DNA from: Polytrichum commune
Taxonomy: Eukaryota; Streptophyta; Polytrichopsida; Polytrichales; Polytrichaceae
Reading direction: 5' to 3'
NCBI GenBank assembly: GCA_950295325.1
Contig: OX485807.1
Span: 32,704,440-32,768,439, forward strand
Length of the DNA stretch: 64,000 nt
The position numbers were made by a program, and so were the translations under genes. The notes under the pieces were generated by a model. That model saw only the letters and a program-made list of their open reading frames with translations. It had not been told where the DNA came from and searched no databases. Positions 1 through 10,914 of this stretch are shown here, piece after piece; within the stretch, counting starts at the first letter, position 1; the number at the start of each line of letters is the position of its first letter.

Positions 1-1400
1 TGAAGGGTTTTCTTAATTTCATCTACAACGGCTACGATTGACCTAAACACTTCCCTTCATCAACATTCCTTGTTCTAAAGTTTGTCTTTTACTTGTATGT
101 CATGGTTTTGCTTGGCAACAATTTTTGCTTTGTTGACACTGTTGAAGTTATTTGATTCTATTTTGTTGGATCCCAATGAATGTCACTTGCATTATTGTGA
201 TTTTAGGCACTATTTGAATGTTATTTCTTTCTTTTGGAAACTCAACGAATTAATTTCCCATAAATTTATGCACCTTTGTGTCATAACACTTTCTAATGTC
301 AAATTCTAGTAACTACGAGATTCCCATCCACGTTCTTTTTCTATCTCCTTGAATGCCGTGTGGCACCCTCATGCGGGGCATAGGGTTACAATATTGGTGA
401 ATGAGATAAAGTGCCCCAACAAACCACCTTGAGACCCCCAAGTACATTATGGTTAAACAAATCGCATTGGCAAAGACGTCTACAAATGTGAAGATTCTCA
501 AAATTCTTGACAACAAACAAAAGTTTTCTTTTGGAGTGGTAGATGTTATGAAAAGTAACAACTGTTCCTTTCGTAACATGATTCAACCATGCGAATCAGT
601 TCCATGACCTTGGAACATGTCAATCATATTTCATGGACCCCAAACAAAGGAAGAATACTCGTTTACTATTCGTATGTTCAAGCTGAACTTGGAAATTTGG
701 GTGGAGTTATGTTCTCGGCACTATGCACAAGCTATATTGTTCATCCCAAGAATATTCACAAGAAACAATGTCCATCCTAGTATTATTCCCTACAAATCCT
801 ATTCGTAGCAACACTACCATTGAAAATGCCGACATTGTTCACAATATTCTTACTATTCAAACTAGCATAATATATAGCATCACTATAAGGTAGGCTTTCA
901 AGGTGTGTTTCTTGGCAATGAGTGGACACCATGTCATTAGCTCCGGGTTGGTTGGAAGTTAATGTTAATTCCACATTATATGGTCCAAGTTTGATTCACG
1001 TGACGCTCATTTGAACCCACCCTACAATGAATGGGGGAGAATTGATCACTAATTACAGATGAATCATTTGAGTTTGAGAAATAACTACACTAAATGGGAT
1101 TTTTAGTATTTGATACATTAAATATGAATGCATACACTAAATATCAATAACCCTATGAAAGTAAGTAACATGAAATGTAAACTCAAACACTAAATATCAA
1201 CTATGGTAATATGTGGAAGTTACATGTATGAATTTAGTGTTAGTAAGGACATGGAAAAAATGTTAACAATGATAAGAGGAGAATTCCAGCACGTCTTCTA
1301 GCATATCTTCTAACACTGATTTTCAAAGAATAAAAAACTAGTGTTGAGCAGGGTAGGGTGGTAATAACATTATATATCATCAAACACTAAATATCCTATT
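1..1400. other. Non-genic AT-rich DNA
   Basis: I see no supported gene here. Only short open frames are present, on both strands, without family motifs. The repeated words ACTAAATAT and ATTTAGTGT around 1,130-1,240 suggest decayed MITE material related to the family described at 5,843. Confidence 0.5.
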
Positions 1401-1410
1401 AAGTATAGTT

Positions 1411-1600
1411 GAAGTTCAAGATTGCAAGGAAATCGCCGGTCATTTTAGAGGAATTTATTTAATACACCTCAAATCATTAAAGAAAAACCGAAAGATGTCA
1501 ACATGTAACTGGTTGGCTTTGGAAACATGAAGATCTCAACCGATTTCACTCAATAACCTCCCCGGACACTGCCACCCTAGTTGCCAAATCTCATTTTAAA
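1411..1600 (-). repeat. Dispersed repeat R3, copy a
   Basis: Read on the minus strand, this matches segments near 9,630, 43,310 and 55,000. Shared landmarks in order are a GGGGAGATTTTT-like block, TTTCCAAATCCAACCGGTTACATG (with substitutions), a TCGGTTTTTCTTTA-like block and TTCCTCTAAAATGA. No TIR, tRNA-like box or ORF is evident, so the class is unknown. Confidence 0.6.
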
Positions 1601-1635
1601 CTACCAAGGCCATAATACCTTGCAACACGACATCA

Positions 1636-2055
1636 TTGACATGGGACTTCGACGTTTTTTTAATGTTGTTATGTGGCTATAGTGGACACTTTCTTGGTGG
1701 GGACTCAACTAGAAACCCATATCCTCGCTACATTTTGGTTGGAGGGGGAGTTGTGAGCGCATCGTTTGCGTTATTAGTTGATTCAATGTTCTCGGGAGGA
1801 TTGAATAATAATAATATACAACATCGGGCAATTCGATGTGAATTTGAGTCCGTTGGCTTGACCCTGCTCAAGGATCCCTTTGGCGCAGGGTGGAGTTTAC
1901 TGCCTACCTTGCGGTGGGTGGGCTTTTGGTATTTCCGTCAAGTAGAGAGAAGACTTCACAGCTGGGAAATGAACCACCAGCCCCTCCGTTCGGATTTGCT
2001 TACCTCTCCACTGACATCCAGTAGTTTAGGGTCATCTCGGACCAGGGAGGCTTGA
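1636..2055 (+). other. Unrecognised open frame in a GC-richer island
   Basis: A 139-codon open frame that begins at TTG; the first ATG is at about 1,663. The second half, about 1,850-2,050, is visibly richer in G+C than its flanks. The predicted peptide has a short hydrophobic stretch (SASFALLVDSMF) and an S/T/L-rich end, and I do not recognise it. It could be chance, a fragment of transferred DNA such as organellar sequence, or a decayed exon. No splice partner was found. Confidence 0.2.
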
Positions 2056-2191
2056 TGAGAAATCTTATGAATATTATGACATGTAACATGTCAATTCTAC
2101 AGTCATTTTTTTATTTTATTCTTATATCAAGGTATGTGAGGCTAAAAATAAAATAAAATAGTTATCAATGTATGGTGACGTTGCCACATCA

Positions 2192-2388
2192 TTTATGGTA
2201 TTTAGTGTCACTTACTAATTTGGAATTACACATTGCTGTAACATTCTATTGGTAATGTAATATTTTTACCAAGTGGAGATGTCATTGTTAACAACCAATT
2301 TGACCTATGTTGATAAAAAATGAGATACATAGTAAAACGTTAAAGCACAATGTAATTCCAAATAGTAAGTGACATGAAATACCATAAA
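2192..2388. repeat. Short inverted-repeat element (MITE-like)
   Basis: Arms of about 42 bp at 2,192-2,234 and 2,347-2,388 are imperfect reverse complements; both contain the words GGTATTTAGTGTCACTTACTA or its complement. The centre of about 110 bp is AT-rich. No clear target duplication was found, so the exact ends are uncertain. It shares words with the CACTAAATAT family but is a separate structure. Confidence 0.5.
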
Positions 2389-2898
2389 CGGTGTAGTTTT
2401 ACATTTTCAAACAAAGAGACTTGCTACATTCAAGAAAGATTTCAACCACTTTTGGATGGGTGTTTGTTTGGACTCATGCCCCCTTATATGCCACGGTAAA
2501 CCTATCGCACTAGAATCTATAGGTAATGAATGAAATCAATCTAACTAACTCAAGCTTTTAACCCTTGCCATGCTCGGGCCATGACATTTGACCCAAGCAT
2601 TAGCACATCTTTGAAAGGAACAAAAACAATCACTCAAGTTGGTAACACAATTCTACAACAAGTAAAACATCCACATTGTGAATCTACACCACATAATGTA
2701 TTGAGTGTCACAAATTCTATTAGTCTTGCTAATTGCAAATTGCCCGTAAAGTGTTACGAACACCAAACGTTCAAATTATTTGGCTTTCCCTGTAATTTTT
2801 TTTGGAAACTATAGATGTATATGTTGTAATTGCTATTGCTTACTAAGTGAACTTTCATCCAAATTTCAATCATCCATGACAATATTTTTTTACCTTAG

Positions 2899-3188
2899 CA
2901 CCATAGTTGGTTCATGAAAAAATAAGTCCCAAAAAAAACCCCTTAAAAACCATAAATTATGAGCCCAGTCAAACAAATAAGTGAAAACTTACATTAGGAA
3001 AAAACGAACACTAATGGACCTTACCGGAAAAGGTATTGTTGGACATTACCATAAATAGGTACTAATGGACTTTACCATAAAAAAAAATTTAATTTCTCTA
3101 ATCATATGGTAGATGCAATTTCTAGCTAACGAACCTTATTTTTCAAAAATAAATAAATTGTTTCGAGGTGCACGAACCAACTATGGTG
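2899..3188. mobile_element. Nested 290-bp inverted-repeat element
   Basis: A perfect 15-bp inverted repeat, CACCATAGTTGGTTC, at 2,899-2,913 and 3,174-3,188 bounds AT-rich noncoding DNA. The segment is absent from the related MITE at 5,843, consistent with a separate insertion. No target duplication is recognisable. Confidence 0.5.
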
Positions 3189-3328
3189 ATACATTACATG
3201 ATTGTTGGGATGTTGAATATGCCATACTTGTGAAGTTGGGATGACAATGTTTATATACTTATTTATAAGAAGTGCCGTTAGAAAAGTTACAGCAATGGCA
3301 TAAAATACCATAAAATACCATATGACAC

Positions 3329-3451
3329 CTCCTGAGAGGGAGGAACTACCCCTACAGTGACGCTTGGTCAAACATGATCACGGTAGAGTAGAATGAGCTC
3401 CCATTCACGTCAGGGTAAAAGAAACCTCGACGTTGTCTTTATTTTAGTTAT
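3329..3451 (+). mobile_element. 123-bp insertion with 13-bp direct repeats
   Basis: The segment is flanked by TACCATATGACAC at 3,316-3,328 and 3,452-3,464. The related element at 5,843 carries this word once, so the copies look like a target site duplication. The insert ends in a potential stem-loop (CGTC..GG to CC..GACG) followed by GTTGTC and a T-rich tail. That resembles the ends of the LINE copies in this window. It may be a short retroposed sequence. No clear A or B box was seen. Confidence 0.45.
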
Positions 3452-3520
3452 TACCATATGACACTAAATACAACATTTAGTGTAGTTTAACAGGGTTGGG
3501 TTTGCACCCAATTACACTTA

Positions 3521-3874
3521 GGGCCGGTTTACACTACGGTGGAGAAGGCCTCCGGTCGGTCAAGAATGCTTGGCCAAGACATGGTTATATGAGGCAAATG
3601 GTGGATGTGCTGGAGAAGAATTAAAGGCAATAAAATATTTTTATTGAGTTGGGCTTCTCCGGCCTCTTGAGGCCGGAGAAGCCCAACTCCAAAAAGTGCC
3701 GCCATGTAGGCGGCCATGTCATTTTATCATCCATGAGAAAAGTTCACCACCATTGTTTTCTTCACCTAGTGTAAACACCCACCGGTCAAGAGTTGCATTT
3801 TCGACCAATCACAATTGAGAAACGCCCTTTTTTTCATGACCGGTGGACTTCTCCACTGTAGTGTAAACCAGCCC
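3521..3874 (+). mobile_element. PIF/Harbinger-type MITE A1 (internal deletion derivative)
   Basis: The termini GGGCCGGTTTACACTACGG and its complement bound 354 bp; the flanks are TTA (3,518-3,520) and TGA (3,875-3,877), close to the 3-bp T-N-A duplication of the superfamily. Compared in the opposite orientation with the element at 4,102-5,245, it lacks about 790 bp of interior, with short ATTT homology at the join. It retains a 44-bp perfect palindrome at about 3,648-3,691 containing CTTCTCCGGCCT and its complement. Confidence 0.7.
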
Positions 3875-4101
3875 TGAGTTGATAGTCTCAACACTTCATT
3901 ATGTCGCTTCTTTCAATACAAAATTGGCAGTTTTCAATGTTTTCCATTGTATTTAGGTTTTGTTTTTATACGACTTCCATTGACCATAGCCGCCTTTTTC
4001 GTGATCCATTGACCCGATGACATTCACAATTGATTACACTAATCTAGGATGGGTTGGTGAAGAATAAAACCCCGCACCTTTGCACAAGGACAAGGGACTA
4101 A

Positions 4102-5245
4102 GGGCTGGTTTACACTACGGTGGAGAAGTCCACCGGTCATGAAAAAAAGGGCGTTTCTCAATTGTGATTGGTTGAAAATGCAACTCTTGACCGGTGGGTG
4201 TTTACACTAGGTGAAGAAAACAATGGTGGTGAACTTTTCTCATGGATGATAAAATGACATGGCCGCCTACATGGCGGCACTTTTTGGAGTTGGGCTTCTC
4301 CGGCCTCTTGAGGCCGGAGAAGCCCAACTCAATAAAAATTTAATTTTCAAAAACAGATATGGACCGTAGATTTCACCGTACACTCTATTGGAATACAAAG
4401 TCTTAATTTTGTATCTTTCTTGCTCAACATGGGTCCAAGCAAATGACATAAATAAATAAAAGTAGGCTTACTCACCCGTACACGATCTTTGAACATTTTT
4501 GCATTATATGATCCAAGAAGAAATTGTGACACATATCCACTTGGCTGGTCAAATTTCCACACCACCCTCTCCTTGCTCCCAAACAAAAAATATGCCATCA
4601 TCATAATTGAAGCATTATGGTGATACATGATGGTTTTTTGTATCGCCATAGTTGAAACGATAAAATACTTCAAAACCATAAAGATCTTAAGAGAGCATAA
4701 AATCTCTCTTCTTCGATTATCCATGATTGAAGATCAAAGATAAGAAGAGAGAAATTGATGAGGATGATTAAGAGGAGAACATGTCTTAAATAATACCAAA
4801 GAGCAGTGCTTTGTCCAATGTGTATGGGTTTTCCCCTCTTCATTCTTAAACACCCAAGGAGACATTTATTTCCTACATGGGCCAAACTTGACAATTGGCA
4901 ATTTGGCAATTTTCATTATCTTTTGAATAAAATTGAACATTATATTACACAATTCTTATGAACACAATTCTTGTTGAAATCTTTTGATACAATGTGAATG
5001 TAGAGAATTATGGTTTTTTATCACAAAAAATCTTCACCATTAGGTGAACTTCTCTTCACCGGTGGACTTCTCCGCTAAACTTCTCCTCTAGGTGTTTAGA
5101 CTTCAACCGGTCAAGACTCCTTAAGAAATATTTTATTGCCTTTAATTCTTCTCCGGCACATCCACCATTTGCCTCATATAACCATGTCTTGGCCAAGCAT
5201 TCTTGACCGACCGGAGGCCTTCTCCACCGTAGTGTAAACCGGCCC
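4102..5245 (-). mobile_element. PIF/Harbinger-type element A2 (1.14 kb, defective)
   Basis: Ends GGGCTGGTTTACACTACGGTG (left) and the complement of GGGCCGGTTTACACTACGG (right), with 3-bp flanks TAA and TCA. On its minus strand it carries the start of a Harbinger-like transposase (4,347-4,724) that is cut off, so the element is itself a deletion product of a larger autonomous one. The 44-bp palindrome shared with A1 lies at about 4,288-4,331. It is separated from A1 by about 225 bp of unrelated DNA. Confidence 0.65.
4347..4724 (-). pseudogene. PIF/Harbinger transposase, N-terminal fragment
   Basis: A 125-residue frame from an ATG (MDNRRREILCSL). Residues about 75-115 read FKDRVRVSKPTFIYLCHLLG and then MLSKKDTKLRLCIPIE. 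I recognise this helical block as the region preceding the catalytic DDE domain of plant HARBI1-like transposases (F-x-x-x-F-R-V-S-x-x-T-F-x-x-L). The catalytic domain is missing and the frame runs into the deletion junction. Neighbouring TIRs with 3-bp flanks agree with this family. The call rests on motif memory only. Confidence 0.55.
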
Positions 5246-5248
5246 TCA

Positions 5249-5840
5249 CTCTCAAAGATTGATAGGTCTTAATCCACGTCGAGAGGCCATGGGATTGAAT
5301 GGCCAAACTTTCTTGAGAGTCCAACAAAGCGGGTTGAAAATAACCAATAAAATATTGGAATTGGAGCCTTTAGCCGGCATAGTGTGAAGCTTCCAAAGTC
5401 GGAAGGAAGAAGGAGCATCCCACTTTATTCCCTGTCAAAAACAACCCCTCCAATCTAACGGCCAAGATCTTGTCAATTTTGATTTTGATTTTGATTTTTT
5501 TTTAATGAGAAAAAAACGATGGCCTCTCAACCATAGTTTGGAATTCCATTCATCTCATACCCAAACTTCTTTTGAGAGTCCATTTTCTTGGTCAAAAAAT
5601 ATTGCCATGTAGACATTTTGGAGAGTGATGGCCTTTGGACTTTGGCCTCTTGTGTTAAGGGTCGAGAGGCTAAATTCTTGGGTTCTTGCAATTTGATTGG
5701 TGGAAATCGACGGCCTCTGGACCTTCGGCCATAGAGTGAAGTGGGCTTAAGGCTCCCTTGAGGTTTGGAGTGCATGGAAATATATATTTGAACTATATAG
5801 GTGATGTCATTTACGACTCACCATATATCAAACATGAAAC
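5249..5840. other. Non-genic DNA
   Basis: No gene seen. There are several GGCCTCT/AGAGGCC words and a short GATTTT tandem near 5,478. Possibly an old DNA element, but no boundaries could be defined. Confidence 0.4.
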
Positions 5841-5842
5841 TA

Positions 5843-6215
5843 CACTAAATATGATATTTAGTGTCACCATTTCTAGTTGCCTTGCTAATTACTAATTGTA
5901 AACTACGGTATAATTTCACCAACACTAAATGTCAACTCAACATTATTTGTTATTCCTTGTAATTTTTTGGGGGATTACAAGTTTAAAATGTTGCAATTAT
6001 TGTCACTTACTAAACAATTTCGCATCCAAATTTCAATCATCCATGACACTATTTCATTACAAGTTGCTGACATGGAGAAGGTAGGGTTTTGGGCCAATGG
6101 ATGAACTCATCCATCATCCATAGCAATATTTGTAAATTTAGTCATAAGAAGTGGCATTTGAAAAGTTACGGTAGTCACATTAAATACCATATGACACTAA
6201 ATATCATATTTAGTG
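5843..6215 (+). mobile_element. MITE family D, copy i (intact ends)
   Basis: The left end CACTAAATATGATATTTAGTG and the right end CACTAAATATCATATTTAGTG are near-palindromic inverted termini. The element (373 bp) is flanked by TA at 5,841-5,842 and 6,216-6,217, the duplication expected of Tc1/mariner-derived MITEs. Noncoding. A reverse-oriented relative lies at 32,338-32,709 and an interrupted one at 2,691-3,483. Confidence 0.7.
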
Positions 6216-6217
6216 TA

Positions 6218-9034
6218 CCATATTTGTCTTTGAACTCGAATGATTAAACCACTAGGTGTATGTAATTAGAGCTTAAACAAGCTTCTAATGCGTCAATCTC
6301 TTCAAGTACACAACATTTTTGAGGTTTTGTTTAAGTTTGTATTCTCACACCATTGTGCATATACCTATCGTCCATTGGAGACCATTGGATCGAGGTTGTA
6401 TATTGCTAATTCACATCCATTGGAACTTATCCATTGAAGCCCATATTCTACCCTAATATCATTCCCTTGATGAGAAGCTCTTGATTGGATTTCTAAATGA
6501 CGTGGACATGTGACTACGAAATAAGATCCCTTATATGTGAAACAATCACAAAGAAAAAACAAAGGTACATGTATTAATGATACATTGGATACTCATGTCT
6601 TTATAGTATGATTTTAATTTTCATGTAATGAATAGGTAATTTATGTCTCAACTACATGAAATATAACTCAAAATATACACAAAATATAACACAAAATATG
6701 ACTAATAAATTGAAAGGTCTTCATTACCATTTTCATGCTCACCTTCCAATGAGAAAGTTGTTGAAGTGTTATTCATCCATAAGATGGTCATGGAATGTAG
6801 ATCACAACACTCTTATGTTACTTTGATCTTATAATATACGTTGTTGAAGCTAGGACAACAATAACACCTAGATTTGCCATCATAGGATTAGTTGATTCAT
6901 AAGTTTACTTTGACCCATTTGGTTTTTGATATTAACGTAACAATATCTCCACATGCAAAGAGTGAGCCATTAGGCCACCTCACAACACTTGCAAAGTTTC
7001 AAAATATGTGAAATCATCAAAATCCTACTTCAATCACTACCAAACCCTTGAATTTCTATGAGCTCTCCCAATTGCGCACGTGATCTTGAAGGAAAACGTA
7101 CCTCCATGCCAGGCCAATGATAAAACATCAAGGTCTTAGCTTTATTTTGGTGTCCAAACTAGTACCCACAAGTTTGTGGTGATAGAAAAAAATCGCGCTT
7201 TGGAAAATCCTTGAAACCTAACGTGAATGAACCAATGACAACCAATGACATGGGGTGTTGACCAAATCCAAAAATGGATGTAAAACCATTTGGATGACAT
7301 TAGCACATGCATTGTCAAAAAAAATCACTAATCCTTAGGAGAGAGAGAGAGCTGCGTAATCTTGTCTTGATTAGAACTCATATCATAATAAGATATGTCA
7401 TCGCTATTGTAGAGTCGAGTAAGTAGTGACAACATACATCCCTTGTTTAGAAGGGTCTTGATAATCACGTACTCAATTATTTTTTGCTTAGCAACGTGTT
7501 AAATCAACCTCAGGGGTGACAACCATTGCTAATATTTCATGTCATCTCTTATTGTAAACACCACGGTTATCATGAACTAAATCATTTGGACAAAAATCAT
7601 TATTAATTATGCACGCCATGTTTGGTTATCAATATTCACAATAATCATATGGTTTCAATCGTGCATTATAAAGACGGAATAAGCTTCGCAATCCAAAACA
7701 ACTGCTCGAACATATACTCAAATAGATTACATCCAAATCTCAATCGCACCACTAGATCCATACCAATCCCAAATATAGGTTATTGTCGCTATACAAAAGT
7801 GATTCACGATAGTCTTCTTTTGTAGTCATTGCAACGAGGGTTAACATGTTGCCGTCCTTGTCAGAATATATCTGACCGGTCTTTCGACTTTTAAAGTCGT
7901 TTTTATTCTGGCTTGTTTATTCGACATAGACTAATTGTAGCTACAAAGCTGTGTGTTTATCACACACCAAGAATCAATCAGAATATAGAGAGGAATGAGA
8001 TTGTAAAACAAGAAAAACAAACTCTAGTGTAATATCTCAGACTCAAAGAATGATGTCTTGGGAATTTGAAAAAAGTGGACAAATCTTCGGAAGGCATACA
8101 ACACTTGTAGAAGAAATCCTCACTTGTGCCCATGCTCCCCAAGAATACCACAAAGGATGTTAGTAGAGCATACATCAAATGTTATCATACCTCTTACTTG
8201 TTATCGATGTCAACAAGGCTTTACCCCATTTTCACAGGTAGGTAGTATAGAATCATACCCCATCCTTGATAACAAACATTTTATCTCATTGAAAGTCACA
8301 AATAATCAATCATCTTCAGCAAACATTTGTTAGTTCAAGCTCATGGCTACTTTATCTGAAGTAGATTATTTGTATTCACTGCTCATAATCCCACCTTATA
8401 CTTGTCCGTGCTAGAGCCAAATTTGCTCATCCTACTAACTTGTTTAGTACTTGTGGCCAATCTATAAGCAATTGCGAGGATCGCGTTCCTTTGTAAACGC
8501 ATGGCTGCTTCCTAGTACAAATTGTGTGGAGTTCTGGAGTCTGTCAGAGCTAGAGTTCCCGAGAGCTCTTCAACACCTTCTCCTCGGTATAGGCTTCTTC
8601 ATTTATTCCTTTTTATTTTGGTTCTTGATTTTTGGGCATCTCGTAGGCATGTCACAAAAAAGATTCCGAGAGAGAGAGAGAGCGTGAATGATGGACACTT
8701 CATCTTGATCGTAGCTGCAAGCTTGTATACATCAAGAGAATAACAAAACCTCCCCTTCATGAATATAATGTGTGCTAATGCATATGCTCACATTAGTTCA
8801 TATGTGTGATGAAGAGCGCCTCCCCCTTTGTATTGATTGGCATTATTAAAATTATACCTATTAGAGGAAAGTTGTAAGCATCATATGATATTGACGTAAT
8901 CAAACACTCATTGAAAGAAGAAGAGAAACGAGGAACTTATGAAGTAAAGAGAATAACCAATCATGAATTTAAGTTCAAGATATTGGAGGTGATCAAATTA
9001 TTTGAGATGAATTGTCCACAAACTTATAAGGGTC
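6218..9034. other. Non-genic AT-rich DNA
   Basis: No convincing gene. Open frames are short and have no family motif. (GA)n runs lie near 7,340 and 8,665. A cluster of short palindromes at 7,861-7,966 is listed separately. Confidence 0.5.
7861..7966. repeat. Cluster of four short perfect palindromes
   Basis: Within 106 bp lie TCAGAATATATCTGA (7,861-7,875, 5-bp arms), CGACTTTTAAAGTCG (7,885-7,899, 7-bp arms, followed by TTTTT), TTGTAGCTACAA (7,935-7,946, perfect 12 bp) and TGTGTG-TTTAT-CACACA (7,950-7,966). No element boundaries or ORF explain them. Confidence 0.5.
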
Positions 9035-9042
9035 AAGTTTTT

Positions 9043-9555
9043 CAAACCTTGGACAACTAGCCAACTAATTCAACATTAGTTAACTAGTTGCCTTTTATAA
9101 CTATATATAGTTGTTCGCGGTTTGATGTGACAATAAATGTAGTTAACTATAAATGTTCTAAATATGGTCTACCAAAAACTATAGTTAATTATTATTATTA
9201 TATATATAATAGTTAATTAAAGTTGAGCGCAACTTGTTCACATAATTTTGTTGTAGTGTTGTAGTGTCACTAGAGTGTTATTTGTGTTGGTGGTGTACAT
9301 GGAGGTTGTTCTAGACCTTACCATTATGAGTGATCATATAAAGGCATTCCTTGATGATCCTTAGTGACCCGAGCATATTGAAGACCCTCAACTGTAGCAA
9401 ATCAAGAGGTGAACTTCTTCAAATATATAATAATACTTGGAAGTTTGTCTAATAACTATAGTTATTCTTGAATTTGGTCTTAAATGTTTCTAGTTAAGTA
9501 TAGTTGTTCCCTAATGTAGTTAATTATAAATATTTTAACAGTTGTCCAAGGTCTG
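9043..9555. mobile_element. hAT-type non-autonomous element (513 bp)
   Basis: The terminal inverted repeat CARACCTTGGACAACT (one mismatch) starts at 9,043 and ends at 9,555. Immediately outside is a perfect 8-bp duplication, AAGTTTTT, at 9,035-9,042 and 9,556-9,563. An 8-bp duplication with a terminal CA is the hallmark of hAT transposons. The interior is AT-rich with repeated TAGTTAACTATAAAT-like words near both ends, which may be transposase binding repeats. No coding sequence. Confidence 0.75.
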
Positions 9556-9629
9556 AAGTTTTTACAATGGATGAATGAGAAGTATGCTTGTATGCAATAA
9601 GTCCCTCTCTCTGGCTAAGCCAACAACCC

Positions 9630-9835
9630 TAACGCAGAAAGCACTGTCCGGGGAGATTTTTCAACATAATCGCTCAAATTCCTAGTGTTTCCAAATCCAA
9701 CCGGTTACATGTTGCGATTCTTTTGGATATTCTTTATTAATTAGAGGTATATTCCACATATTCCTTTAAAATGATGGGAAATTTTCATGAAGTTGTGAAC
9801 TTCAATCACTTCATCTGTAACTAGCGATTGTGGGG
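9630..9835 (+). repeat. Dispersed repeat R3, copy b
   Basis: Contains GTCCGGGGAGATTTTT, CCAAATCCAACCGGTTACATG and TTCCTTTAAAATGA in the same order as the copy at 43,310. It directly precedes the transcribed leader region of the DUF1218 gene. Confidence 0.6.
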
Positions 9836-10079
9836 AAGTAAGCAACAACAATGTGAAATACAAGGAGAGGTGATGGATGAATGTAGTTCGTGGGGGATGA
9901 ATGAAGAAGGGAGTACGAACGAACCGATGTCATAATTAACGCTGCACTATAGCCTGGACGACGGAGACGTCGATCAAACCTTCTCTTCACCAACCTTCTA
10001 TTCTGTCTTCGCTTCGCTTCTCTTTTCCTTCCCCTTCCCTTTCTTCGCCATCGCTTGCTCCCCCCCTCTCGTGCATCTC

Positions 10080-10914
10080 GGCAAACCAAATTAGGTCTAC
10101 TCTCTTTCTCCCCTTTTACGTCGTCTTTCGTCTCCCTTACTCACTGCCTTGGCTTCCTCAATTCTCACTCTCCACGTCCGCCGACACTTCATTTCTGCGC
10201 TACGTAATTGTATGCTGATGTTTGTTCAGGGTTCTCAGGGTTTTCTCGTCGACCTGAAATTGGACTTTCTCTCCACCTTTTCTTTTTAATCTTTTCTCGA
10301 TCTCTCTTTAGCGGCCTCATTTTTTCCTTTCCATGTGCACTCCTCATGTGACATGCATTGGACTCCTAATCATGCATCCTTAATTTCTGTATTGGCCAAT
10401 TGCTGCGCTAAATTAAGTACTGAATGCGGTTTCTGACGATTTCTTGGTGTCGTCAGCGAGGGTTTGGCAGGGTTTCTTTGCCACCTTGTCTTTATCGACA
10501 TTTTTAGTTATCAGGAGTCGGAATATTTCAGAGCAGTGTGAAGTTTCTGTTATATTGTACTTTCTTCTGATGGCTTTTGCATTTTTCCAACGATTCTATT
10601 CCTCTGTTTGGTAGAGAATTTGTCGAGTCTAGCGCTTCGTTTTTTTTTTTTTTTTTTCCTTTCTTTCTCCCCTTACCTTTATATCTTAGGTTTTTCATCG
10701 TCGATTTATACGTTCATGCTTAGCTTCCTGATCTGCGAGATTCTTCAGTTTTTGTATCGGAGTATATATTGTCTTCGGAATTGTGGTTACCCCATAGTCA
10801 CGTAGGGCTGTGGTCGATGGAATTACAAATTTGTAATGAAATCTGTGACATCTAATTTTTTTTGTTACTAAACCCTTGAACATTTGCCTTTTACAGGTAG
10901 CAAAGGGGTTAGCG
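10080..10914 (+). promoter_or_regulatory. Probable 5' leader and leader intron of the DUF1218 gene
   Basis: Long pyrimidine-rich stretches from about 9,975 to 10,150 and around 10,640-10,680 are typical of plant 5' leaders. The bases just before the start codon (TTTTACAG followed by GTAGCAAAGGGG) contain a good splice acceptor at about 10,897. An intron in the leader is therefore likely. The transcription start and the donor site were not determined. Confidence 0.45.

Larger units (their letters stand above)
2691..3483 (+). mobile_element. MITE family D (CACTAAATAT termini), copy iii, interrupted
   Basis: Colinear with the element at 5,843-6,215: the same landmark TTTCAATCATCCATGACA and the same right half (TATAAGAAGTG, AAAGTTAC, ACCATATGACAC), ending in TTTAGTG followed by TA. 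The left end is diverged. It is about 420 bp longer than its relative because of two insertions, one bounded by inverted repeats at 2,899-3,188 and one bounded by a 13-bp direct repeat at 3,329-3,451. No coding capacity. Confidence 0.6.

Noticed and set aside
3329-3451. The 123-bp insert as a tRNA-derived SINE
   Set aside because: I could not find convincing A and B boxes, so only a retroposon-like insertion is claimed.
9811-10089. Arg/Lys-rich 92-codon minus-strand frame
   Set aside because: It is the complement of the pyrimidine-rich leader of the DUF1218 gene; its basic composition comes from that bias.
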